From NCBI GenBank assembly GCA_033239525.1, contig BSYO01000024.1:10315991-10379990 (forward strand): 64,000 nucleotides of DNA, in the 5' to 3' direction. A program made the position numbers and the translations under genes. Each line of letters opens with the position of its first letter. Positions within the stretch are counted from its first letter, which is position 1. The DNA comes from Nepenthes gracilis (taxonomy: Eukaryota; Streptophyta; Magnoliopsida; Caryophyllales; Nepenthaceae). Under the pieces are notes generated by a model. It had not been told where the DNA came from, searched no databases, and saw nothing but the letters and a program-made list of their open reading frames with translations. This document shows positions 1-11,300 of this stretch, piece after piece.

Positions 1-564
1 TCTCCATCTACGAACCGATGGCAGCGACCAGCTCCGCCGTTTCCTTGACCTCCTCATCAGACACCTCATTACAAAAGAATGGTGGGATTGAGCCCTACTC
101 TCGAGAAAGCTCTTCGTTAGACGGCTCCTGCAGGAAGAAGAAGCGTCTCTTCTAGTTCTTCACCAAGTCGGGATTGGTCCCTCGAAACTAGAAACCGGTT
201 CTTGGAGACATTGAGAACCAACTATCTGTCTTCGAGAAATGAAAGATTACCTTTGCCACAATCGCATTGAAAGATCCAGAATGAAGGCAGGTGAAGATGC
301 ACAATGAAACCATATAGTGGAGAGCGTTTGGGTGAAGTCTCACCACCGGAAAGCCCAAAGCCTCGACAAACGCAGTCAACTCACAGGGCATGGGGTAGTG
401 GAGCCCCCTTTCAGATGATGCTTATAAACGGTGACGAACCCTTTTGGAGGGGTGTGGGCCCTACCGACCATGCCAAGAGTGAGATACGACATGTCCTGAG
501 AAATGCCATAGTCTACCATTAGGGCGGCAATGGCGCCCGTTGTCAAAATGGAACCCGTTGTCAA
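1..564 (-). pseudogene. Antisense ORF remnant of a Tat-type retrotransposon (putative gypsy-type transposon domain)
   Basis: The minus-strand translation from about 564 to the window edge resembles, residue by residue, the antisense ORF inside the Tat element at 26824-28509. Shared blocks include GFVTVYKHH against GCITVYEAD, and RLHPNALHYMVSLCIF against RLHANAMRYLCSLCIF. Lower down, KRRFFFLQEPS matches KDRFLFVYVDES. This pattern fits the Pfam family called putative gypsy-type transposon (Transposase_28, PF04195), from memory and not searched. The frame shifts near 385, and stop codons interrupt it near 165 and 95, so it is dead. The reading direction implies that the parent element's pol lies to the left, outside the window. 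The biochemical role of this protein family is unknown. Confidence 0.7.
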
Positions 565-1181
565 AATGGAACCCGTGTCGTCAACCCTATGGCAGTTCGC
601 CCTAGAAGCTCGCGAAGAGGGAGGAGATCATTTCTTCTTTACCATCTCTCTCTCACTCTAGAATGAGTCGCAGCCTCCAGCACGAAGAAGCATAAAGGAA
701 AAGGTTTCACCGAGACGTCATTTAAATAAGCAGCGAGCTGCCAGCTCACGGGAAAACTCAAACAGCGTCCATGCCCAAGAACCAGTCCATGTGCTTGTTC
801 GGTAGGGATGCCATAGTTCCCCAAGCAGCAACAATCATGGCCCCTCATCAAACTATAGATCGATAGCGCATCAGCCGCCCGCCAGAATCCCAGCTTCACA
901 CTCGCATTTAATGCGGGGATCTCAATCGCTAGGGACGGCGGCGAAAAGATTTTCGAGACAAACACACGCAAGAAGGAATAGACCGTTCAAACATAACAAG
1001 CAACGGAAAATAAGCGGAACAGCTAACTATTAAGTTTCATTATATAGATCATTAATAACTTTTTTTTTACAAAGAGTTTGCAAATTTAAAAGTACAACTA
1101 ACGGCCCCCTCTGGGCTCAAAAGAATCGGAGCTGGATACTCTAACAAGTCCGTGCGTATTAGGGCACCAGAGTTTCGAAAG

Positions 1182-1837
1182 TCAAGGATGCCGATGCGAA
1201 GTTCGATCCTCCAGCGGGATTAGTCTCCTACTGAGACGGATTCCATCCTGGAAGTTCCTTTCCGGTGCAGGATTGATCTCCTCCGGCAGGAATCTCGACC
1301 TCAGCTTAGTCCCCATCCACACGAGCACTTCTCTGAACTGTAGCTGCAATCGCTCATGCTCCTCCTGAAGAGCCAATATGCAGGCCCTGGCCTGCATGTT
1401 AGTACTAGCATGCTTGGATGCCCTCGCTTCCAATCCAGCCCTCGCCTCCTAAAAGTATGCGCCACAAGCCCTCATCTGTTCTATCTCTTCGACTGCAACC
1501 TGCACCCTGATTTCAACGCCTTTGACGGCTCTGGCAACTTGATGAAGTAGGGCATCCGCCCTGCTGGACCTACGATCCCACGAGAAGGTGAACATCTCCC
1601 TCTTGAAGCATGGAAGAGCCCTTAAAAATCTTATCGGACCAACAACAAAGGGCCTCCCGAATGATATTCCTCCACCGCCCATGCACCAGTGCGACGATCC
1701 GATCCAGAGATCCCTAAGGAGTGGGTCCCAATCTCAGGCTCTTTGAAAAAAGATTCTGACCTGAATGATAAGGACGATCTTTTCATTGAATCCGCAACAC
1801 AAGAAGAAAAGGAGAAAAAGGCTCGAAGGTAATGCAA
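1182..1837 (-). pseudogene. Coiled-coil tail of a second antisense-ORF copy
   Basis: The minus strand encodes two stretches rich in Ala, Glu, Gln and Arg (roughly 1682-1449 and 1433-1182), separated by a single TAG near 1447. The residues (for example LHQVARAVKGVEIRVQVAVE and LALQEEHERLQLQFREVL) have coiled-coil character. The C-terminal part of the antisense ORF at 28198-28509 is also a coiled coil. The piece lies downstream of the TATA-like site at 1887-1899. The N-terminal transposon-type domain seen at 1-564 is missing, so this is a truncated or internally deleted copy. The assignment rests on position and composition, not on a close alignment. Confidence 0.4.
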
Positions 1838-2342
1838 AACTTCACGCCGTCAAAAGGCAACAGAGCATGCAACATTGGAGGGAACTCATGCATTTAAATA
1901 AGCAGAGTTTCCCCTTTGAAATGGCAGTGTTCTGAAGAGAAAGCGTGCCGGTAGAAAGCCAAAGGACGCCCTCCACATGGTAGATCCCTGAAACTTCGTG
2001 CCTTCCAAGGTGAATCATTATGGCGCAACGCCCTGTGATTTCCCAGGCAGTTAATGTGCCAGATGGCTAGGTGGATGTGACATCCACCTGTAGCTTTGAG
2101 CTTCTAAGGCGTCAGCCCCCACAAGTCTCCTCTTGCCGCATCCCCCTATCGACGATCTGCATTAAGACTAAAGGGACAAGACCAGCAGAACCAACCACGA
2201 GCAACTGAAGGCGCTCAAACGCGCGAAACAGCGCGCGATGCAATGTAAGGAGCAAATTGCCCGTGAAGTGCGGTCCAAAAAGCAGTTGATAGGAAAAGAT
2301 GCATGCTACAAGACAGAAGGATAAAGACAAAGGGCTACTTCT

Positions 2343-2348
2343 TTTATT
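2343..2348 (-). terminator. Polyadenylation-signal hexamer (AATAAA) of a third antisense-ORF-like unit
   Basis: AATAAA is read on the minus strand within a T-rich 3'-UTR-like stretch (2320-2400). The layout resembles the end of the antisense ORF at 28680-28742. The hexamer is common by chance, so the call depends on context. Confidence 0.3.
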
Positions 2349-3860
2349 AATCAAGGTTTTCTTTACAAAGTACAAAATTTGTAACAGCAAAAATACAAGA
2401 AAGAGAAAGAAAATATGGCACGGGGCCAAGGCCCCAAGGCAACTGCCCAGATGCTTAGAGCACGTTGGGGAATGCGATCCACATGAGATCACCACGGCCC
2501 CACCGATGGTAACCCAACAAGCACAGGCACTGGGAGCAGCCGGGTGTTAGTCAGCCTCCAGCAAGAGATGGGCCCAATATTAACCGAAGAGGTAAAACCA
2601 ACACCTAACTCGGGAGCCTCCAGCGGGGATGCAGAAAAAGAACCTGCTCTTCCCCCATCGGGACTCCACTCTCTACCTCCTCCCAAGTCTACGCGTGATC
2701 CAAGTGAAGTGGAGATCGCGGGCGATGCGCTACACCGGAGGTGAAGCCCCCCGAAATAACTGCACAGTGGGGGACGTCGCTCCATGGGGAAGACACACGA
2801 CATTGGCAGTGTGGCCGAGCCACCCTTATTAGCTTGAAGAATCGCCTATGACAGATATGTGAGGACAATCTTCGTCAAAAGCTCTGGGACTCCAGCTAGT
2901 CCATCTGATTCCTTCACGAACTCCCACCAGAGGCAGGATGAACCAAGACCCTCTTATTGCTCCTCCAAAGTCAGCCAAGGGAAGAGTCATACCAATCGAA
3001 GGGCCCTCCTATTTATGGACAAGTTGGCACCCTTCCATCACTTAATAGGGCACGCTATCCCATGGGCGTCTTTCATGAAATAGGAAAGCCCTCAAATTCG
3101 ACGCAACCTCAGGTGTGCGAATCCTTCCATTCCAGGCATTGAATCATTGCGGCACCAGAAAAACATGTGCAACCACCTAGGGAAGGCATGAAGTTAGAAG
3201 ACGACAAACATTGGCATATCTCGAGGAAAGCCAAGCGACCACGAACCGGACCCAAAAGGACATGTCAGACCGCGACCACAGGTCGGCCGAAGCATAGGGG
3301 GCTAGTGTTGGGTTCAGTGCGAAGGCCCAAGAAAATTCCAAGCCCAACCCGCGAAACAATAGCCCAAACGGCGGATCCAGCACAGCGTCCCAGAATAGCC
3401 TACGTGGCGGCTCGTATTCACAAGCAATGGGCGTCACCTGCAACCCATTAATGCGGCTGTCGGGCGACAGTGGTGGCGTAGAGGAAACAAACCAATGGGG
3501 AGAGAGTCAGTACTGCCAGCCACGGCTCACGCCGCTGCTCACAGTTCTCCTGCCAATCCCAACGCAAGAGGTAGATCAAACGTGATCTGCAACGTCCGAC
3601 AGTCCATCTACCACCGCAAGGCGACAACTGACACACCGACGACCACCATCGACAATCAGCAATAAACGAATCCCTACAAGAAGGATTCTCACGCCAAGAA
3701 CTCCCGGCAGAGGAGCCATAAATTCCCTCTTCGCTTACCGAAAAAAGACAGAGACCGGACCCACTCGCGACCACCTCCAGACGACAAGGAATCCGAAGCT
3801 CCCTAATCCGTACGACAATCTGAAACCCAGAACGCAACAAACTTCAATCTGGTAAATATA

Positions 3861-6800
3861 AGAGAACTCATTTACATAACATATAAGTTTTCTTAGCATG
3901 TGTTATTTATGGATGAGATTGTTTTATGTGATGAAAGTCGAGAATGTATAGAAATGAAATTAGCATATTAGATTAAGAAAATGAAATTTACGGAGCTTAT
4001 AATAAATAGAAGTAGAACAAATTACATAAAATATAATTTTGATCATTCTAAAAATAACAACGAATAAGTTAATAGCAATGATTAATATAATCCTAAAAAT
4101 AATTATTTGAGATCCTTAATTTAAGAAAATGGATATAAAGATGATGATAGCTACATGCAACAATCCAGATTTATGAACACATCACATAGAATTATTATTG
4201 GATTATTAAAATCAAGAAGGACATCCAGTCTTCTCTACAATATAAATGAAACTCTAAAACTAAACAGGCAATTTTATGAGATGCCTATTATACCACCTAT
4301 GATTTAGGTTATATGAATATTAGGTAATTAAATAACATATATAAAAATTTAAGCATTATTAAAAAATTAAAAAAAGATTAGTGTAGTTATATTACAAAAT
4401 AAGATAATTTATAATTTATAATATATTTTTAAAAAAATATATATGTATTTGGTATGTCAATTTTTCCTTAATTTTCACTTGTTCTACCGCTTGTGCTATT
4501 GTCAATACCACCGCTTTTGGATTCTTTTCCATCGTAGCTACCGAAAATAATTAAATTTTTATATGACCTTTTACACTTAACTAATCTTTGAATATGTCGC
4601 TAATTTATGTTATCTTTTATGTTATCATATTAATTTTTTTGTCTATTACTCAACCACTAAGCTAAAACTATATTTTGATTATACTATACTTGCTAATAAG
4701 ATTAAAAGATTTCATACCATCAAACACAAGAGTATGTGTACTTGTTCATCATCAATCATTTTAAAATTTAAAACTTTGGCCGACTATGCAGATTATGAAA
4801 TACTCATGCCTTTATTTCATATTAGAACAACATTTTTCAAGGAAGATAGGCTAATATTGGAAGATCTCCAATGGGATAAAATCTTTGTAAAAAATAAATT
4901 TAAATATAATATTTGTTAATATTAATTTTTAACACATTGAATATTTATTTGAATTTATTTATCTAAATTCTATATTTACCTCGATTACGGGTGTTGCATA
5001 ACGAAATTGTAATCTTTCTTAGAAAACACAAAATTATTAATAAATGAACAAAATTGGCATAATAGTATATTTAACTTCATTTAATAGGTATAGGTAAGTT
5101 TATTAGTAACAAAATAAAAATTTTTAAAAAAATATTTATTTATTTTAGTTATCCTTCAATTTATATTTGTAATAAACTTGGTCAATAAAATATTTTATTG
5201 TAGAAAATGGTTTCACAAAAAATATGTGTTATACTGCGATAAATCACGTCCTAAAACCAACCATTAATCATAATCATAACTAATTGTCCTTTTATTATTA
5301 TTATTATTATTAACCATCAGGACGTGAATTTCCACGTTGATATCACGACTAATTATATAAACTATAAACATTATACACTAGATCTAAATACACCGTCATG
5401 TCATCTGTGACTCCGACATGGACCCAAAATCAATATGACGTCAGACCTTATTAAGGAGAGATGCCTATAAACCATATTATAACTTACGGAAGCAATATTC
5501 ATCCTTAATATTTTGACTACCCAAAACTAAAATCCTCAATTTAAAATATATCATTCCTTGCATTCATAAACCGTTGTACATATTCAAAAGTTTTACAATA
5601 TTCTCCTAAATAGTCCACCACCGAAGCCAACTAAAAGACAACATCTAAATACATTATAGATTGTTCAAAACATAGATTAGCATAAAACACCTTCAAAGAC
5701 ACATAAAATTAAATGTGTCAACCTTCTCTCCTACTCATTTGGTAAAAATTTGTGTGATTCATCTGAGAGGTTAATAAAATAGTAAAATGTGACCCAAATA
5801 TTCAGAAAGCACAATATATATTAATAAATATGTATACTTTATACTAAAAATATAATAAAATGAGTAAGGATCATAATAAAATACAATGATATAAATCATA
5901 AATAGGAAAACTTATATGATGTATTTTTAAATTTTCTTATCTTGTTCTTTTTGGTCTTAATTATCAAAATATACTTAAAACTTATTTCTTTTAGGAACCA
6001 AAACTAGTAAACATTACCAACTAAAAAAATAGTTAATCAAAACTCAAATTATCCGTATTTCCATACAATCAAAGACTATAAACTCCTATACAAGATCCAA
6101 ATGTAGGGTGTCTATTCAAGACCTAAATGTAGGCCATCCACATATTACCCTATAGATAGGGTTAGACATCACTTTTTAACCTACGATTTCATAGGTTCAA
6201 ATATCAATTTTTTACTACAATATATTAAAGTATGTCAAAATATACTACCTATTTAATAATCATTGATCCAACTGCTTTACTTAAAAAACTCTACACCTTA
6301 CTTTATAATTTTTAATTCTCACCCTTCCTAAAAACAGTTCATTTTTTCTTAATTAATTATAAGATTTTCTTTTTTTTTCATAATATCTTATATTTTTTTA
6401 ATTTTGGCAATTCATAAAACAATGAATTTACCAACTTATACAAAAGGAAATTTAAAAAACTTAATACAAACTTAATTAGCATACAATATATAATTAAACA
6501 TGCAATATATAATTAAACATATATAATTAAACATGTAATAATTTAAAAATTAACAACTTCAGAGTTCAGACATTTAGAAACAATTATCATGTTTCTAAAT
6601 ATAAGAAGAGTTATAACTACAACTAATATTACATGATTTAGTTATCTAAACATAAGTCCTTGAGAAATTTCATCATAAAATCATAAAAAATTAACGTATA
6701 CATGCTTGATTTACATATTTTAACTATGAAATTTTAGTTTGGACGAGTATTAGAATAAAAATATTTAAAATAATGATAATAAATAACAACAATAAAAAAA

Positions 6801-7020
6801 GAAGTTTATAGTTCACTTGCCTCGGCCTGATTCACCCAAATATTTGCCCCAATTGTCTTAACTTGAGCTATTGGAAGCCTTTCCTCTCGCCTCTCTCTTC
6901 TCCTTGGTTTTCTCTCTCTCTCTTACACCGCTCAAAATGATAGTCATCGAACACTCAGCATTATTTATACTTAACCCAAGCTCGAGTGATGGTCGAATGC
7001 CGCCTTAGCATTTATCGGTT
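3861..7020. other. AT-rich intergenic DNA, no gene seen
   Basis: All six frames are dense with stop codons. Short ORFs such as the one at 4734-4919 lack recognisable motifs. The region contains poly-A/T runs and a short TTA microsatellite. I see no transposon ends. Confidence 0.6.
5293..5312. repeat. TTA trinucleotide microsatellite
   Basis: About six uninterrupted TTA units lie in AT-rich DNA. Nearby CACGTCCT (about 5246) and AGGACGTG (about 5319) form a short inverted repeat around it, which could be a hairpin or a remnant of a small inverted-repeat element. Confidence 0.7.
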
Positions 7021-7023
7021 CTA

Positions 7024-7400
7024 GAATTTGCTCCAAGGGCACGCCGTGGTGAATATCATACACACTTCTGCGCATTGTGGATTCATAATTTTGCACCAAG
7101 GTGGCGCCGAGGCAAGATTCGAGTGTAGATCTAAAATATGGTTGTTCCGAGTTTTGTGCCTCTTAAGCAATTGGGCATGTATATCGAGCATGTTGATTGC
7201 CATTACATGTGCATTTTTGCGCCAAAGGTACGCTTGAGTGTAAATGGGGTGAGGCTCGAGTCCTTTGCTTTCATGATTTTGCACCAAGGTTATGCCTAGG
7301 CGAACATCGAGTGCATTCCTTCATATTTGCATCCGTAATTTTGGGCTGTGGGTGTGCCGAGACATGCCTCAAACAATTTACAGTGCCACTTTTGGGTTAA
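7024..7400. repeat. Degenerate repeats with a TTTTGCACCAAGG core
   Basis: Diverged copies of a unit resembling TTTTGCACCAAGGT, a GCC-AGGCGA-like block and CGAGTG recur near 7024, 7090, 7212, 7277 and 7335. The block is less AT-rich than its flanks and follows a pyrimidine-rich stretch and a TATTTATA motif (near 6963). That is the kind of layout seen in LTR promoters. A decayed LTR is possible, but no partner LTR or terminal TG/CA pair was found. Confidence 0.4.
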
Positions 7401-8014
7401 AGGCAGGCCTCAGCATCCATAAAGTCCAAATCGTCCGATCAAAAATTGACTCTTATGGCCTAATTTTTACATATTTTGATCTCAATTTTAATTATATTAA
7501 TTTAATTAATTATAATTAACATAATTTAAATATTTAATTCTTACATATACATCAAATATGTGAAATTTCATCATGTTACATAATCAATCATCATCTTTCT
7601 ATAACCAAAGTAGTTACACACATATAACATCCTAAGTTTTTACATTCAAAAAGAAAATATTTGAATAAATTAAATAATTTTTTCTAATTTTTTCACATAT
7701 AGATAAACAAATTATAAAATATTTTTTTACACAAAAATATAATGATATGTATATTTAGTATGAAAAAAATTCTCTATTCAAAATTGAAAAACATATGTAA
7801 TTTAAAAATAATTATATCAGAATTATTGCTTAAAATATTGTAAAAACTACAGGAAAAAAAATCTTACATAATATTTTATATTTATTTATAATAGTATTAG
7901 TTATTTTAAAACTCTTAGAAATATTGTGTGATTACTCAAAATTTTCTACTTTTTTGGAATTAATCCCATTCATCTTTTAAAAAATTGTTATTTTTTGAAT
8001 TCTTAAAATCGTGA

Positions 8015-8342
8015 TTGTAAGTGATAGGATTCATCGTCCATTCGCAATAAGGGCCGGGGGAAAGCAGTGTATGGAAGAAACCTGTTCAAGGAAAGAGATC
8101 GCTCTGAATCTTCAATCCACCATTATTCACAGGTGCAGGTGAGAAGCCCGCTGAAGTGGGTAAGTGGCGGGGCACTAATGGCAGGAAACATCGATACATC
8201 GCACGAGGATCAGTAAAGAAAAAGGAAAGAGGGTAAGCGGCGGGGCAGGGGGGGAAACGCCGGCACTTGTAACTGCGACCAGGAGGAGGCGCACGTAGCT
8301 GACGCCGAGAAGTTGAAATACTCCACCACTGCGGAGTCGAAC
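8015..8342 (-). other. Probable 3' UTR of the cyclin A gene
   Basis: This 330-bp stretch directly follows the cyclin stop codon on the minus strand and is less AT-rich than the DNA beyond it. It contains two near-copies of GGTAAGTGGCGGGGCA (forward 8159 and 8231; the second reads GGTAAGCGGCGGGGCA). No long ORF is present. The 3' end was not placed. Confidence 0.45.
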
Positions 8343-11300
8343 TCAGTTACGTTGCGTTCTGAAATACTCAGCAGGTATTGAAGGCGGGCAGTACTTCTTA
8401 GCCACGAATTTGTACTGTTGCAACGAGAGATGAATGAATTTGTATAGAGGGCAATATTACTAACATTACGTATTTGTATTAAATGTCATGGATACAAAAA
8501 AAATTTAACCTGACCACATCAAAAGTAAAATATATACTAAAATTCAACCATTTTTAGTATTTGTTTATCTATTTGAGGAGAAATATTATCAAAATTAACC
8601 TTGTTATCTTTTTAATCATTAAAAGATACACTAAAACTTTCAACTTGTACACATTATATCTACAAAAACATGAATTAAACTTCTTAAAATATTTAGATAG
8701 TTCAAAATGTATGAATTTGAGCTTCTGAGAGCCAAAAAAAAATGACGAGAATATATATTGGCCCCTATTTTCATCCTAGAGATGCTTGCCAACAACAGTT
8801 ATAAAAATGTTAACTTGGGATAGATTCAAAAGCTATAAAAATGTTCTCTCCATATATTTCAAGATACTTGGGATGCAAAGAAATCATCTGATTTTTGAAA
8901 AAGGGCTTAATCAGCTTTCATTTTTTTTAATATTCTGAACTGGGTTACACGATCAAACAAATTAACATGGAAAAGAAAGAAATCTTCTTCGGTTGGAAAG
9001 ATATGCATTCATCTTATCGACATCACATAGAGAGGAAGGGGGATGTCAGAGAGTTACCTTATGCTGGCTGTACTTTTCTCTTATTGCAGGCAAACAAGAA
9101 TGATGGCTGTTAAGGCAAAGCTGATGGAGTGCTTGAACACAGTCACAGAAATCCGAGGGCTCGTAAAGTGTGTAATGCTGCAGGGTTGAATTCTGTAGCA
9201 ACATCAAGTAAAAGAACAGACAGCATTATGACAATACTTAGAATAGCAATGAGAATGAAACAGTGAGTTTGGATTCCGACTAAACACGCACCCAAGGTCT
9301 CTTTGAAGGCATAAGTATATACTGAGCCAGGAAAATTGCGGATGCTGCAACAAGTGATGGCATGTATCGAAGCATGTTGTATTCTATGAGGGATAATTCT
9401 GCAATGTAGTTGGACATGCATTCTAGCTGCAGGGGTGGAACCTATAAAAGAAACATGGTGAAAAGGAACTTGATCTACTTTCAGAGTGCCAAATGGTAGA
9501 AAAATTCTCATACTTCCAACTGTAAGTATTTCATCCTAGCAATTTTGACAACTAAGACTTTTTAACAACACACTTAAACGGGATAGACCCATACTATAAT
9601 CCTAATTGTCCAAGTTCTCCTTATAAATCATCATTATTAGGAGTATGAATGAACTCTAAGATGGAAAAGCTGTAACAGCTTCCAGGTAATTTATAAAAGC
9701 AGATCAGTGACAAAGAACTGAAAAAGCATATAAAGAGCAATAATGACATCACATGGTTATTGATTGAATTTTGAAACACAGTCAAAACGTAATATTCCCA
9801 TACCTCGTTAATAGCTTCAGCAGCACGGACAAATCGCCTAATTTAAGTTAATATGTCAGCACTATCTGCGTTTCTTTTTGGCAACACCGATCGAATAGAG
9901 ACCCAAATTGTATGGTGAATGAAGACATGTGAAAGACGATTAAATGAATACCTTAAAAAACACTTGACTGTTGGAGCAGTCATTTCAAACTTCAAGAAAT
10001 TCAGAACAGTAGATTCCATTTGCAAAACCTGGCAAGATTAAGCGTTAGAAGGAAAACAAATTCAATGAAGAAATTGGAAAAGTAAAAAATAAAATCAAAG
10101 CCCAAACCTCCTGCTTGAAGTACGTGTTATCGGTTATATAGCAAAACTCTTCCACCTGGGGAGCGCAAATCTCTTCATATTTCCTGGAAATGCCATAACT
10201 TATGGAGTCATCGACTGTTGGGATCTTGAAATTTTGAAGTAAAATGGGATGTAAATATATATCTGAAATGAATTTTCCATGGTTTTTTCCCTCACATATA
10301 CCTATATCCAAACTGGCAGTTAATCAACTTCTCTTTTCTTTCGGAGACGAAAAAACACAGGAAAAAATAATAAAAGAATAGCCATATCTTACGCAGCAAT
10401 CATCATGCACGCAACACCAAGCAATTGCAAGCGTTGTCTGTTCACAGAGTTGCCCGAAAGATAGCGATCTATGTAGTTAACAGTCAAGTATAAAGTGTCA
10501 GGGACAAGCCTATACTCTTCAGCAACCTGCAGCCATAATCGGAATCCCACTCTTTAAAGACATATGCCACCACCTCAGTCAACTAATAATTGGTGTTATA
10601 AGGAAACAATATGATGTTATTAATTAAGATAGGACACCTAGTTCGTGTATTGAAGTGCAAGTGCAGTCTTCATCATATGTAGATCATCTTCAAGAAGACA
10701 GTAGATAAAATGGATTTTGGAAAATGCACAAATAAAGGAAGCAATTGAACCCATGATATTGTATTGAAGCAGAGGTAGCTATTGGAAGTTGGTAGCATAG
10801 TTACCTCTACAAGCCAATCAATCAGTATGGCACGCATGCTGGCATTAATATCTTTCTGAATCTTTTCCATGAAGTTTGTTGAAGGCCTTTTCTTTAACTG
10901 AAAGAACATTTACAGTGATCAAATGGTAATAAAAAGAAAACACGACCAGAATTGGACATCAATCCAGCAGATATAATTATCAACAATCTGGCATTCAAGA
11001 AAAGAAACGAAACCACAAATGGAAAGGTAGCGACTAAAAATGTTCATTAAGTCATTAAACAATAAAGTTTACCGAATAATTTGTACTATTCCAGAACTTT
11101 TTGGGATGAAGATATGTACTTTCTCACATTTGGGTATAACAGTTGAGTGCAATGCACCAATAAACTAACAACCATGTAACCTGAAAGGGGCATTTCGATT
11201 ATTCAACTCTAGAAGAACCCAATTTACGCTCAATCTGTATGTTCAAAGAGGAAATAATTACAGGTGCAAGAATAACTACTACATAGATACTTGCTGACAT

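Larger units (their letters stand above)
565..3860. repeat. GC-rich retroelement-derived block
   Basis: This stretch is clearly richer in G and C than the AT-rich DNA that starts near 3861. It has no intact gene. Two minus-strand sites share a TATA-like core read as TTATTTAAATG (forward 718-730 and 1887-1899). A third, ATAAATAGGAGGG, lies near 3010-3022. Each is followed on the minus strand by short coding-like or coiled-coil remnants. I read it as pieces of Tat-type antisense-ORF regions, nested or duplicated. I could not define LTRs or target duplications here. Confidence 0.5.

Noticed and set aside
2112..2495. 127-residue minus-strand ORF with a hydrophobic stretch
   Set aside because: The hydrophobic part translates the T-rich 3'-UTR-like segment, and no motif was recognised.
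3448..3840. 130-residue minus-strand ORF
   Set aside because: It is Cys- and Trp-rich with no domain pattern and lies in GC-rich repeat DNA where chance ORFs are long.
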